A stretch of 64,000 nt of DNA from Epiperipatus broadwayi (GCA_028023455.1 JAQFVV010000348.1:186001-250000); one strand, 5' to 3'. Shown: positions 12,621 to 25,265, counted from the stretch's first letter. Numbers and translations: made by a program. Notes: generated by a model from the letters alone, not told the origin.

Positions 12621-13820
12621 ATCCAATTTCCATAAAGAACATTAATTTGAAATTATTTATCATTTTATTTCATTTAACATCAATATTATTTGTGCTTTGT
12701 CTATCTATTGAATCCTTTTCTTGTCAAGTATGAGAATGTTAGGCATACAAAATCAAATTTTCTACATGATTTTTTCTATAAAAATAGACTTTAAATGTGA
12801 TTTGATCATCATTTGATTACCAAATTTTAAGTAATATTGATCAATCAAATAATTTTTCCATAATAAAAAAAAAGTTTTGATGCTCTTTATATTGTTTGGA
12901 CAAATTTAATTACTCGGTTAGCAAATACATTTATCTATCTCTTGGATATTCTTCTAGTCTCTCTGCAATATTCATATCATCATCTTCATTAAAAGGGGAA
13001 TAGACACGTTTTAACCTACAGATGCAGTTATATGCAAATCATTCTCTTGAAGTGTCATTCAGCTAGAAACTCTTATGTGGGCAATCCTTCCTATTTCTCT
13101 TCTTTGACTTAATGTTATAAATGTCAACTTGCATCTCATTCATTGAAGTTTTGTAGTAAATCATACTATCAGCCACATCACACCATCTGTTCCCTTTATC
13201 ACAGATCTGTCTATTGTAAGGTTAAAAAGATATAAGATGAGAACTAGATAATAGTACTGCTACTTTCAATGAATTCAATATATTAAATAAATTCCATTAG
13301 TTTTTTTTTTTTTATACAGAATATTATTATTTATTTTGTTCAAAAACGCGATAGATTTTATTAAAAATACAGTATTAAAGTTGTATAAACCACTTATATA
13401 TATATTTTAAAGAAGTTTTAGTGGACTTTTTCACTTGTCTGCTAAATGAAATATATTTGTGTTACATTCTATATTTATAAATCATATTTAATACAATTTT
13501 ATATAAATTTAAAAAAAAAGAGAAAAAAAGATAGTTTTGGTAGTTTTGAAACTTTTGAAGTAATAATAACAGCAATGGATGCAAAACGTTTTATGATAAA
13601 CAGAAAATTTGAAAGTTTTCTAAACTAAAGTTGTATTTTTTTGTGCGTGTCATTGATTAAATAAATTTGTTTGAATTTCATTACAAAAAGTTTTATGTTG
13701 AAAATCTCCGGGTTTATTATTATTATTTTTTAAAAACGACAAAAATTTGAATGAATCGAATATCAGTCGTGATTAAAATTCCTTCAAGTTAGATATATCT
13801 TAATTAAATCAAGAGTATCA

Positions 13821-14455
13821 ATGTCACATAAAATGACAGGTTTGAAGTCTTTCTTATTTAGAAATAACAGTCTTTGCAAATATTCATCTGATAAAGGCAA
13901 AAATATTGAAATATATTCGAATGAATTGTTAAATGTTGGCTACAATTATAATCATATATATAATGTTATTAGGGATTTTAATACAAGATATAAGAATAAA
14001 ATTTTTAATAATAATATTGATCTTCCTGCTAACAAATGATCAAGTAAATTTTATAAGGAAAATTTATAAAGGTATATATGATATTGCATTTTACACACAT
14101 CGTACATTAAACAAATTGATAAATAATTCTAAAGATAAAACCTCATTTATAAATAAAAATTGTATCATTTATAAATGGATATGTCAGTGCGGCAGTGGAT
14201 ATATAGGTGAACAAGATGTACATTGGAAAAAGAACTAAAGAGTACTTGCTGTTGTTAAAAAGAGTTCAGAAATCGAATCAAAATTGCAAAGTAGATAATA
14301 ATGTTTCAGCATCTGTTTTTCACACCCATAATAATTCATATATTTATGGTTTTAACTTCAATTACAATAATGTTAAAATATTGCAAATTGAAAAAAATAA
14401 CAAAAGAAAAATAAAAGAAGCTATGCTAATATACAAATACAACATGACTTAATTA
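13821..14455 (+). pseudogene. Penelope-like element C-terminal fragment with GIY-YIG endonuclease
   Basis: Penelope-like elements encode a reverse transcriptase followed by a GIY-YIG endonuclease. Only the end of that protein remains. The first frame (to 14,038) fits the connector. A second (around 14,038-14,235) reads KLINNSKDK, then NCIIYKWICQCGSGYIGEQ, the GIY-YIG core. A third (14,207-14,452) gives YIGKRTKEY, a conserved H...FNF..VKILQIEKN, and KIKEAMLIYKYN, which is the usual end of the family. The frames are shifted relative to each other by indels, so the copy is dead. The reverse transcriptase is absent (5' truncation). It lies on the dynein sense strand within intron A-B. Confidence 0.75.
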
Positions 14456-14880
14456 ACAGGCAGGCAGTAAATGTTAAGATCACAGAATTGTGGGAAGGTT
14501 AGACTTTCAAAATGTTAGTTGACAAAGATTATGAGAATAGTCGAAAGCGCTCCTAAGTGGATAAAATTTTTAAAATATATCTAATTACTGTATTTATAAA
14601 TATTCAATTATATAATTACATATATCTTAATTAATATATAAAAAATACTAGACCCGAATTAGAATTGATTTTACCATAAATTATAACTATAATTCTCCAC
14701 GAATAATTAATAATATGGTAATTAATACCTCTATCTACACATCTATTCAATGCCTTAGATTTTCTGTCTACAATAATATTTCCTCTCATTATATCATATA
14801 GAAGCTTTATAATATGAATAAATTTTAATGGACAATCAACTAACTTTAAACAATGCCATTAATATATTTGATTACCCTAT

Positions 14881-15000
14881 GTGGTTTGATTTAGTTGGTA
14901 GAGCATTCAATTTTGGATTGGAAGATTCCAGGAATGATTCTGGTACTACTCACATTTCTGGCACTTGAACTTTTTATGAATTCCTGAACAATAAAGCTCA
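14881..15000 (+). repeat. tRNA-derived SINE-like sequence
   Basis: TGATTTAGTTGGTAGAGCAT resembles a pol III A box and CAGGAATGATTCTGG about 30 bases later resembles a B box, spaced as in tRNA genes. It does not fold into a complete tRNA, so a SINE head is more likely than a working tRNA gene. Confidence 0.45.
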
Positions 15001-15782
15001 TGGATTTTTTTTATTAGTTGAGTCAAACACTTTGATCAAATCAATAAAATCAATATATAGATCAAAGGTGGACAAATTCTTTAATAATAAAATATACATA
15101 TAATACTTTTCATACATTTTTGAATGTTCAAGAGCTACAGCAATCACTACTGAAGTGAATCACATTTGTATGATTAGTAAATCATGGGGTCATGTGATTT
15201 TGAAGCACATAAATTGCATTGTCAACAGAACATTTCTATTAATTTGTTCAATGTCTTATTTCATTCAGCCAGGAATCAATATCAGACATTTTAGTTTTGA
15301 ATCCATTACTTTATTTCAGTGTTAAACCGTAGAGGGCACTTAAGATTCTTTCAAAACTTGAAAACTATTTAATGAAGAAAGTCTTAAACAATTTATTTTC
15401 CTAATGACTTATATTGGTTTTTGAGTTACTTACAGACAAATAAATTTGTTACATAACTTTAATTTTTTCACCATATTTAAATAAAATTATTTAATATAGA
15501 TAAATGGTTTAATAGTTACTGACATATGTAGGTATGGGCAAACACAAAATATGAATCATATAATTAATGACTGTTAAATCTATAGTTACAATGGCATATC
15601 AATTACCATAACAACAGTTAATGTAAAATGATAATCTAGAACATTACATATATATTCATAATTATTATTTGTATGTTTTATTATTTATATGTATTATATC
15701 ATGAAAATAAAAATATATGAAATTATTTAAAGGTTTTTTTTAAAACTATCTGTATCTCAGTTTATATGTTTTGTTTATATAG

Positions 15783-15953
15783 GGTGTTTATATCTTAACT
15801 GCTGTAGATGACATTCAAATTTTATTGGATGATAATACGATTAAAGTCCAAACGATGAGAGGTTCTGCATATATTAGTGTTTTTGAAAAAGAAATGAAAG
15901 AATGGGAAGAAAATTTAATTTTAGTGAACAACTTTCTTGAAGAATGGCTTAAG
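15783..15953 (+). CDS. Axonemal dynein heavy chain, exon B (linker region)
   Basis: This 171-nt exon, phase 0 at both ends, encodes 57 residues beginning GVYILTAVDDIQILLDDNTI. It contains the family signature TAVDDIQILLDD, then KVQTMRGSAY and EKEMKEWEENL, and ends FLEEWLK. Axonemal dyneins are strongly conserved here (typically D.G...L...DDIQ.LLDDH..KTQTM.GSP). AG precedes the exon at 15,781-15,782 and GTAAAC follows at 15,954. Together with exon A it reads ...YKDT/GVYIL..., as in intact family members. The residues upstream of WLK form the start of the linker, which moves against the AAA+ ring in the power stroke. No stop or frameshift is present, so the exon looks functional. Confidence 0.96.
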
Positions 15954-16751
15954 GTAAACAAAAAGATATATATTATTTAATAAAAGTGATACCCCCCCTC
16001 ATTTTTTAAGTCAAAATACAAGAAGAAAAATCAATAAGTACTATAATAGCGCAACCAGAAGTTTGAGGTAAGTTTCTGAGTAAATAAATATTAATAGAAT
16101 GTATTGATTTGCATATTATCTAAAAACAACTAGTAGGAACTGCTCATAATAGTTTCTTGCTTTTCACTTTTATAGGAAAAAACAGACTGTTGTCAAATTA
16201 AATGTGAATTATGAAAAATTTATATCACAATATAATGTTTTTAATTGCAATAGTAATTTTTTTTATAAATTGTACTCAGATATATAATGATTTTATCAGG
16301 TTTGCAATTTTCGTGGAGAGAAGATCCCAAACAGAAATTTGCAACTATTATTAAGCATATTTTATGAACATTTCACTTATTCTTATTTCCTAATTGATTT
16401 TAATGATTTTATTTAATTAATTTCTTTATGAATAAAAAATTGCATAAAATTATTTATTTAAAATCTGTACACAATGTATCTGTGTTATATTTGTAATTAC
16501 ATGGTGGACTATTTTCATCACTTACTTGAATTATTAAATGTTTTTAGAAAAAATCAAACTTTATTTATATTTTTCTAATTACGTTCACACTTATTATTTG
16601 CAAAATGTTTAAATCTGGTTGTATATTAATTTCATTTTAAATTGCCCTATGATTTTAAACAGAGCTCCAAGAGTAAGTGGGTTCATTCTACTCTTGATCC
16701 TTGGTTCAACATTTAAAGTCACTCTTTGTTCATATATATATATATATATAT

Positions 16752-19299
16752 TGTAACCTCTGTCTTCTTCACTTATTCACTTTATTAGATTTATAAATGC
16801 CCAGGCACCAATTCTATACAAGATAGAATAAAATTTATAATTGCAAATTGCTTTTAAACTTATTTAAAAGATTCTTATATTGTAATTATTCTATGGCTTA
16901 GCTCAGTTGAGATTATAGGATATGGTATTCACATAGGATGCAAATAAGAGTAATAAAACATTTATAAACAATAATTCTGTAATGTTAATTTAAATATGTT
17001 CTAAGCATCTATTCAATAATAAAACTGTTGTAAAATTGACAATTATTACATTTATTACAGTATAGACAATGATGAGAATTGGGTACCTTTTATATCCACA
17101 TCACCATCTATTCTAAGCAAAGTAAAATATATTATTAGCACTGTAATATGGTGATTTATCATCTCCAGACAGATTAAATAAATTGACTTCTACTGTCAAA
17201 TCTATATATTCTAGGGCTATGTTATGTTAACCATATATGTGTGTGTGGAAATGGAGAATCGAACATATATAATCAAGCAATTCATATGGGCTATTAATTC
17301 AATAAAACATTTATTAAAAATAAAATAAAAAAATAAATAATAAATAAAAAAAATATTATTTTATGCACCTTTCTAACCAATTACATTTCTTCTACAGTAA
17401 ACCAAAATTGATTAATATTTAATATATAAATCATATATTTTCGAATATGTGTGTTTTTATAATATCATAAATGTAATGTATTTTTAAAACATACTTTTTA
17501 TTAGCTTATTTATAAAACTTAGATGATGCCATAAATCAAGCATTTTTTATAAATATTATAAAAATTTATACAACACTTATTTGTTATAATCAGTGTATAT
17601 CATCTAACATTAACTATACAACAATAAAGAAAGGCAGGGGAAACAATAGCCAAACACTTACACCTATATACGTGAGGGTTAAATAATATCTCCAAACTCA
17701 ATCTAAATAATCTAATTGTCCCTTGACCATTTCTACCTCCAACTTATAAGAGACAAGATTTTAATTTTTTATTTTTTTAAAATAAACTTCCTTAACGAAA
17801 TTAAAGCATAATAAATACAATTTAAAAAAATAATAATAATAATTTATAGCATCATGCACACATCTGAATATCTATAATTACCTATAATATAATTTCTAGA
17901 TCATACAAAATAAAAGATTATCATATTATAATAATATGATGCTACATTGTTTTTTTTTTAAAGAAAACAAAAAAAAATTGGTTGTACATCTGTTGTAATC
18001 AATAATGAAAATACTTATCAATATCCCACCATTATGTGTTAAGTTTTTTTTTTTAAAATTTGAAAGTTGAAAGAAACTTACATCTCAATTTCAAAGACAA
18101 CAGTAAATTATAACATTAAAAAAATGTCTATCCAATTGTTAAAGCATAATTTGTTAAGAATGACAATAGTCTCTTCTTTTTTATCCTAGAACTCCGTTAT
18201 ATGCGTGATAAATGACATTTGCATGCCTTGGAATTATTTTATTATATATGCGCGAATAGCAAAGTTATATAGTATAAAATTATCCTCTTGATATAAGATT
18301 AAATAGATAAACACTTTCATTTAAAATTTTATATTGCAGAATATTGATAGAAAATTCTTAAAATTGAAAATCAAGTGTTTAATTATAGCGTTTAATAAGA
18401 AAATTTTAGCTAGCTTTATTTTAAACAATTTTGTTATTCTGATATTATTTACTTTTGGTAATATTTTAAAATAAATCATAATTATTTAGCTTACATATCA
18501 TCCAGGCATTTTAAAGGTAGTGAATATGGACCATCATTTGACAGAAATTTGGAGCGGGCTTCCCTCTGGGTTTATCTCTGCATCGTTATATTATTCTAGT
18601 AGTATAATAGAAAATCCTCCACAGTTTATTATCAGAATCCTTGCAATGTTTTTTTATTTGCTCTAATATTCTTAGAGAGTTATTGATTCTTTTAAGCTTT
18701 ATTTTTTTTATAGCTTCTTTCTTGGAATTTTATTTATACTTTCCTCCAAGTTTTAAACTTTTTGTCTCTCTTCACTCACGCCCTCTGTGTTTCTTTTTAT
18801 TACAATCAACTTTGGAAATGTGCCAGAATTTTACTTATAAAATTTTAACAATATAATGTTTGAATGGAATAAACATAATAATAAAAAAAATATTAAATAT
18901 CAAATATTAATTTATAAATGTTATTCACTAATATACAAATAATCTTTATCATTTTTAAATATAAGATTATGAACAATACATAATCAGTAAATAATAAATA
19001 AAATATAGAAAAGAAAATTCTAACTAATAATATATCTATGTATCTGCTTATTATGACATGTAAATTTTTCTAGTACGTATAAACATCCCTGATGTTGTTC
19101 ATCCTCCTCTTTTACTACCAAACATATATAATCCAAAAATCTACCAATCACTACACCCAATTAAATTTTTAATTTTTTAAATCCTAATTTTAACTAGCAA
19201 ATTACATCACAATTCATTTTTCTCAGGTAAATATCTTTAGCCATTGTTAGCACAAATGTGAACTTCCCACATTTCTTCCTGGTGCCAACCTGGAAGGTC

Positions 19300-19302
<3 letters not shown>
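16752..19302 (+). mobile_element. TGT...ACA-bounded repeat, copy 1 (2.55 kb)
   Basis: The unit begins TGTAACCTCTGTCTTCTTCA immediately after a TA microsatellite and ends CCTGGAAGGTCACA immediately before another. A reverse-complement copy with the same ends lies at 46,561-50,336. Aligned stretches occur in the same order: near 16,890-16,950, 17,050-17,165, 17,220-17,270, 17,640-17,700 and 19,050-19,302. No protein is encoded. A TAGCTCAGTTG stretch at about 16,899 resembles a pol III A box. The ends are compatible with a long solo LTR (TG...CA) or a TIR transposon (TGTRACC); I cannot decide between them. Confidence 0.65.
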
Positions 19303-19333
<31 letters not shown>

Positions 19334-19570
19334 ATAGCTTTACTATAAAAATCAATATATATACTCATACATATAATACAAATAAAATGTCCATTAATTA
19401 AAAAACTATTGTAATAAGAATATAAAAAAATATAACAGTAATAAACTATTTTATTTATTATTTTTATTGTTTTATATATATATATTAATACAATAATAAC
19501 ATATATTTAAAAAATTGGTATTAATATTAATTATGTATAGTCATTCGATTTTTAAAATAAATATTATTTA

Positions 19571-19574
19571 ATCA

Positions 19575-19605
<31 letters not shown>

Positions 19606-21900
19606 ACCATTATCAATCCATTGCAGGATGAAGGTCTCTCCAAGTTCAATCCATCTTTTCCTATCTTTAGCTTCTCTTCTCCACATCACCCCTGCACACT
19701 TTTTTATTTCATCCATCCATCTCACATGTGGTCTCTTTCTGGGTCTTTTACAATCTTTTGGAATCCAGTTTAAAATTTCAATTGTCCATCTATTATCATC
19801 TCTTCTAGCAATATGTCCAGCCCAACTCCACTTCAGTCTTTTAATTTTTTCAATGAGGTCAGTAACACCTGTTTGTTCTCTTACCCATACATTGCGTTTT
19901 TGATCTCTTCTTGTTACTCCCAACATGCATCTCTCCATACTTCTTTGAGTGGTCTGAAGTCTCTGTATTGCTCTTCTATTAAGTGTCCAAGTCTCAGATC
20001 CATAAGTAAGAACTGGCAAAACACATTTATTAAAAATCTTCCTTTTCAAACACATAGGCATATTTCCTTTTAGTATCAAGTTATTTCTACCAAAAGCACT
20101 CCAACCAAGTTTAATTCTATGATTAATTTCATCCATTATGTTTCCATCTGTATTAATAATCTGACCAAGGTATTTGTAACTGTTAACTTCTTCTAACTCA
20201 TCATAATCAATCTTTATTTTCATATTTTGAAAAAATCTATTAATCATTACTTTAGTCTTTTTAACATTTATCTTTAGTCCTACTTTCCTACTTTCATCTG
20301 ATAACTCCTGCAACATTTCCTGTGGCTCTAAAGCATTATTTGCAAGAACAACTACATCATCTGCAAAATCTAAATGACTTAAATAATCTCCATTTACTTT
20401 TACTCCTTTAGCTTCTCATTTTAATCCACAAAATACTTCTTGCAGCCCTGCTGTAAAAAGTTTTGGAGGTATGGAGTCACCTTGTCTTATACCCTTTTAA
20501 ATGTTGATTTTCCTACTATCATTATGTAATTTAATTGTTGCTGTTGCAGTTTTATAAATATTTTTTAAAATATGACAATATTCTGGATTTACACCTTGAT
20601 TATCTAATGCTTTAATCACTGAAGAAATGTTTATAGAATCAAATGCCTTTTCATAATCTACAAATCCTAAGCATAATGGCAACTCATATTGATTTGTTCT
20701 TTCTTTAACTTCTCTCAATACCTGGACATGATCTACTGTACTAAAACCACTTTTAAATCCAGCTTGTTTTCTTGGTTTGAGGAAATCCAGTGTTTTCTGT
20801 AGATGAGTTGTAATTATCTTAATAAAAATTTTGTATAAAATTGATAAAAGACTGATAGGTCTGTAATTTCTAATATCCTCTTTATCACCTTTTTAATACT
20901 GCATTCTTCCAATTATCTGGTACATCTTTATCATTTAGACATTTGGTATATAACTTTGCTAAAAAAAATTCTAATTATTCACCTGCTTCTTTTAATATAT
21001 CAATTATATTTCCATCATTACCTGGAGCCCTTCCCTTTCTTCATAAATTTAATTGCATGTCTCACTTCCTCATTCAAAATTCTGGACAATTCGGAAGATA
21101 TAATAGGTATAGGAGACACTTGTTCTTTAGTACTATATAATTCTTGATAGAAGTCTTTTATTTATTTCATGATGTCATCTCTCTTTTTAGTAATAATGCC
21201 ATCTTTTTTCTTATTGCAGATATAAATTTTCTACCATTACCAAAATGTTGTTTTACACTCTTTAGACTTTCATTCTCTTCTATAGCTTTCCTTGCTAGTT
21301 CACAATTATACTTTCTTATATCATTTTCAACTCTTTTCCACACCATTTTACAAAATTCAAGAGATTCAATATTTTTTTATGCATCATTGTTGTATATCTT
21401 CATATTCCTTCTTTTCTTCGTAAATTCTCTAGTCTCAGTAAAAATTTTATTGGTCAATTGCTGCTTTTTTCTACCAGCTATCTTTGTTGCCATTCTGAAA
21501 AGTGTATCAGTTATTTTCCTATTAATGTCATTCAAATCTGAATCATGTTCAAAATCTACTAATACTTGAAACCAATTTGTAAGTTCTAATTTAAATTCAT
21601 TAGAATGTTTCTGAATATTAGGAATATCAACTGTAAATATTGTTTTTCTTAATAATTTTTGTCTCTCTAGTTTTGCATTAACATGTATCTTACATCTTAT
21701 TAATTGATGATCACTTCCTGTGTTAAATTTATTAAAAACATTACAATCTTGAAATATGTATTTTCTGTTAGTCAAAATATAATCCAATTCTACTGTATCT
21801 TCATTTGGATGCTTCCATGTCCATTTCCTTTTAACATTTTTCTCAAAAAAAGAATTCATAAAATAAATTAAACTGTCATTTCTTTGCATATGACAAACTT
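19571..21900 (-). pseudogene. RTE-type LINE, 5'-truncated and broken (endonuclease C-terminus plus reverse transcriptase)
   Basis: Read on the minus strand from 21,889, the frame starts inside an APE-type endonuclease: WTWKHPNEDTVELDYILTNR followed by TGSDHQLIRC, the catalytic SDH. Reverse transcriptase motifs follow across interrupted frames. These are RNYRPISLLSILYK, GFVDYEKAFDSI (first catalytic Asp), KGIRQGDSIPPKLF and LDFADDVVVLA (FADD active site). A 237-codon frame (20,316-19,603) then gives the C-terminal region, with YKYLGQIINTDGN, LTYGSETWTLNRRAIQRL and WAGHIARRDDNRWT. In-frame stops flank KGIRQGD and several frameshifts lie between 20,720 and 21,370. The copy ends in CAATGGATTGATAATGG plus (TGA)n. 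The family copies itself by target-primed reverse transcription; this copy cannot. Confidence 0.92.
19577..19606. repeat. (CAT/ATG)n microsatellite, LINE 3' tail
   Basis: About nine CAT repeats (TGATGA on the LINE strand) directly follow the LINE's 3' end, as expected for RTE elements, whose 3' ends carry short tandem repeats and not poly(A). Confidence 0.85.
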
Positions 21901-22454
21901 TATTATTTCAATTATCATTGAAAATGTTAAGGCTTTTAGTAGAAAGTTAAAAACAAAATGAAAATATCATTTTTTAAATATAAAGTACCTTTCTAAAAAA
22001 AAATCAAAGAAATAGTTGCTGTAAGAATGATAAAAATTAAAAGATGTAATTGTTATTGTTTTTTAATAAAATAATAATGTTGATATATATAAGTATTGCA
22101 TCAGGCCACTTGGCTTTATTGATCAGAGATTCATAAGAAGTTCAAGCATGCTAGAATTGGAATTGATCCAACAATCTTAAACTCCATAATCAAGACTCTT
22201 TCTGGCACTAAAACATGCAGAACATAAGTCATTGATACTAAAAAACTACTGTTGGAAAAATGCTGAATGCATATTTTTATAACATGCATTTCTATGGTCT
22301 TCAATTCAGAACCCCCCTCCCCAGAGGCAATGGAAAACAAAAAAATGTTATATATATATCCAATGGATTGAGAGCTCACTATATAGCAGTTGAATATAAT
22401 TAGAAAAATATGAATAAAGTTTGAAATTTTCTAAAAACATTTACCAGTATGATT

Positions 22455-22602
22455 ATTTGATAGATTAGACCATTAAAGATCATGTGATCACCATTATTTA
22501 TGCTTACACAAAATGTTTACACTCTGCCTCTTTGTAAACAGCTTGTGTAAGCATAAAGAATGGTGACAATATGATGTTTAGTGGTTTAATACCAATCCTG
22601 CT
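22455..22602. mobile_element. Palindromic MITE-like element
   Basis: Arms of about 58 bases (22,463-22,525 and 22,537-22,600) pair around a short loop. Both contain CACCATT.TTTATGCTTACAC or its complement. A related half (CACCATTTTCTATACTTACA) occurs near 34,848. No coding content. Confidence 0.75.
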
Positions 22603-22794
22603 CAATAGAATTATGGTGACTGTGATTAGTAAAGAACCAAAGACATCAAAAATATGGATATTAAACAGTTCAGATCTCTACAATCATACAAGCTAATGAG
22701 CTTGAATTGAAAACATTACTGTGTTTTTATTTTGGACTCGAAGCTTTGGTTTGCATTAGATCGAAGCTTTATAGTTAGTTAATAAAGTGAAAGG

Positions 22795-22996
22795 TGCTCT
22801 GAAGGGTCCATTAGATCAGTTGCAGTGCTCTCACATCCAAGGCGCCTCACTGATGAAATCTACAAGCTAGAAACTAGTCTGAGGATATTGGATGAGTAGG
22901 CACTAGATAGGTGTTTTATGCACAAATATTCTTGCATCCATTAATTACTCCAGTTTGCACTGGGTGGTGCTATTTTATGTAGAGTTTTGACTCTGT
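22795..22996 (+). mobile_element. MITE family A, 5'-truncated copy
   Basis: It shares with the 35.3 kb copy the centre (GCAGTGCT...TCCAA), CAAGCTAGAAACTAGTCT, GATATTGGATGAGTAGGCAC and the right terminus TTTGCACTGGGTGGTGCTAT ending GTAGAGTTTTGA. The left terminal repeat is missing. Confidence 0.75.
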
Positions 22997-24005
22997 GTAT
23001 TACTTGCTGGAAATAGTACAACATATAATTACAAGCAAAATGCCACCATCACAAACTTTAACATAAATGTAGTTTAATCCTTCTTAATCTACGTCATATC
23101 TTTTTTAAATTTTTGCATTATTTTTTTAATATTAAAAACAAATTATATAAAGTTATTAATTGAACAGACTAAACTTTTTCATATTAAAATCTGACAATCA
23201 CATGAAGACCACAAACTCATTTGGGATACATAAAATGTTTATGTTAGTATATATTTTTTTAAAAGCTTGCATTTAGACAATTTTTATTTACTGATAAAAT
23301 ATTTGTACTGGGAGAAATGATTAGTCATCATAGATTGAAGTTTTTTTTTTTAAAGAATATTAACTATTTTTAGCTTAATAATAATTTAAGAAATTGGAGA
23401 AAACTTTGTGAACACAAGGATACCTTTTCTAATAATTGGTAACCACTATTTGCATTTGGAAGAGCTTATATTCTTTATGATTGGAATTATATGTCATTTT
23501 ACAATGTTCAAATGAATATTAAGTTCATTTTTTTATAAAGATGAAATGTTAAGTTTTTTTAAAGGTATCATTGGAGTGTACCAATCCATTAAGTGTTCCA
23601 AGAATATTCAACAGAGACTCAGTATTATTTAATGAAGACAATCAGAAAGGCTGCAAGAATGTACAATTTCGTACCCATGATCTAAAAATAATATTTCATT
23701 GTATGATAAGTATTTAATGTTTATGTTCTCTAAAATTTGGTCTGTGATTCTAATATGTTTTATTGGTGTTTAACAATTTTATAGTCTCATATTTACAGTA
23801 GAATGACTAAATTCTACTTACATTTTGTTTACGTGTATTCTATATGCAATTATTATGTTTATATATTTAATCTACTAGTGAGTGATATTTATCCGTTTAT
23901 ATAAGATTACAAATGAGAATATAATTGTGTTGACTTTGCAGAATGTGTATTTTTGTTGAACTATACAGTAGATATATACTATTGTTTGTAAATAAGTTTA
24001 TATTT

Positions 24006-24034
24006 AAAATAAATAAATAAATAAATAAATAAAA
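24006..24034. repeat. (AATA)n microsatellite
   Basis: About seven AAAT/AATA repeats. Confidence 0.9.
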
Positions 24035-24287
24035 TCACTTGAAAATACTTTTGTATTAACTCTCTAACTTAGCTGAACAGGCTATGTACTGAAAAAGATA
24101 TATATGTAAAAGGACTGGTTTCTTGTTTTATGTTCTAATATTTAAAATAATGTATGCTAAAATCAGTTAGAGTTTATTTATATGTACAGTATTCTAATTG
24201 CAAATAATATTCATTATATGTACCAGTTTTTTTTTTTTTACTTATCTTAATTTTAACTTATCTCATTCAATATTTTATTAATTTTAG

Positions 24288-24413
24288 TGTCAAGGTACTT
24301 GGATGTATTTGGAACCTATTTTTAGTTCTGAAGACATTTTAAATCAAATGCCCATAGAAGGGAAAAAATTTAAAATGGTTGATGCTTCATGGCGAAAAAT
24401 AACTTCAAATTCT
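24288..24413 (+). CDS. Axonemal dynein heavy chain, exon C (linker region)
   Basis: This 126-nt exon, phase 0 at both ends, encodes 42 residues. It begins CQGTWMYLEPIFSSEDILNQ and ends KMVDASWRKITSNS. The motif W.YLEPIFSS.DI..QMP.E...F..VD..WR.I is diagnostic of the dynein heavy chain linker. ATTTTAG stands before it and GTAAGTA after it. It joins exon B as EEWLK/CQGTWMYLEP, matching the uninterrupted order in known dyneins, so no exon is missing from the 8.3 kb intron between them. The typical residue after the intact WLK is V or Q; Cys here is a small difference. The following intron begins only about 140 bases before a Penelope-like fragment. Confidence 0.97.
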
Positions 24414-24554
24414 GTAAGTAATATATTTGTATAAGACTACATTTTTCACCAGCAAAAAAAATTGTGATTTTTTTCTATAAACGTAAAGACAGAGTACTTT
24501 TGGCATAGCGGGGGGGGGGGTGTATGAAATTTCATGTTTACAGTCCTTGAAAAG

Positions 24555-24830
24555 CTATGTAGGTCGGTCTAATAGATGAATTAATGTCAGAATTAATGGA
24601 CATAAAATACCTTTAATCGGAAATTAAATACACCAACTTTTACTTCACATTTTTTAGAAATTGGTCACAAACCTGATTTTGATAATGCTAAAATAGTTGC
24701 TAATTTGGAAAAGTATGATTTTAGAACCATGAGGGAATCGATTGAAATATTAAAAAGATCAACTGGTTTAAATAGAGCTGATAAAGCACAACATACTCCA
24801 GTCTTATGGAGACCACTTATTTATCTCTTT
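24555..24830 (+). pseudogene. Penelope-like element C-terminal fragment (GIY-YIG end)
   Basis: The plus-strand reading gives YVGRSNR*INVRINGHKIPL, corresponding to the YVG.TSR....R...H block of Penelope-type GIY-YIG nucleases. After a shift it gives LEIGHKPDFDNAKIVANLEK and then MRESIEILKRSTGLNRADK followed by VLWRPLI. That is the standard end of these proteins (H....GH.PDF..A.IL..E..Y..R...ESI.I......LN). One in-frame stop and at least one frameshift kill it. The upstream domains are absent. A run of ten G at about 24,511-24,520 lies just before it. Confidence 0.75.
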
Positions 24831-24884
24831 CATCTAATATAAACTTGAAATCAATTAATAGTGAAACTGAAGAAAATAAACATT

Positions 24885-25265
24885 TTGTTGATCCATATAT
24901 TCTGAATGCTCAACTACTTCATGCTCAATCTCATTCTTTATCTCACATTCAATCTCATTATTACTTGAGATCTAACGGTTTTTCTTTGAAAAGTTAACTT
25001 TGACAATGGTGGATATTATTTCATCCAAACATTGGGAATTAATCAAAACCAACATATAATTTTAACCCCAAAACTATTATATTTACAGCATATAAGCATG
25101 AAAACATTAAATATATTCTGAATGCTCATCTACTTCACAGTCAATCTCATTGTTTTAAAAGTTAACCTTGATAATGATGGATGCTGTTTTGTTGATACAC
25201 TGGGAATTAATTAAAACTAGTACATGGTTTGATCCAAAAACTATTTTATTTACATCATAACTGTG
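24885..25265 (+). repeat. Imperfect tandem duplication in the Penelope-like 3' region
   Basis: TATTCTGAATGCTCAACTAC (24,898) recurs as TATTCTGAATGCTCATCTAC (about 25,115). Both are followed by AAAAGTTAAC.TTGA.AATG and ACACTGGGAATTAAT-like blocks. The period is about 220 bases. The second unit carries an internal deletion. Confidence 0.7.

Larger units (their letters stand above)
2612..15782 (+). other. Dynein intron between exons A and B (13.2 kb)
   Basis: Bounded by GTAAGT and AG. Besides the repeats listed separately, it holds several AT-rich stretches where nothing is recognisable: 5,160-6,945, 8,510-9,850, 10,270-11,170, 11,300-12,440 and 15,000-15,780. A CAAAACTCTCCATG block at 6,590-6,605 carries the terminal motif of MITE family A without the rest of the element. 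Confidence 0.85.
15954..24287 (+). other. Dynein intron between exons B and C (8.3 kb)
   Basis: Bounded by GTAAAC and ATTTTAG. It carries the 2.55 kb TGT...ACA element, the minus-strand RTE LINE and two MITE-like units. Bases 23,000-24,000 and 21,900-22,130 are AT-rich with nothing recognisable, apart from an (AATA)n run at 24,006-24,034. Confidence 0.85.

Noticed and set aside
22130-22215. Possible minus-strand tRNA-like sequence (TTGGATCAATTCCAA)
   Set aside because: The B box match is weak and the A box position is not convincing.
23565-23700. Exon-like open stretch preceded by a T-rich tract and AAAG
   Set aside because: Exons B and C join perfectly in phase 0 (EEWLK/CQGTW), so no dynein exon belongs between them, and the translated sequence resembles no domain I know.
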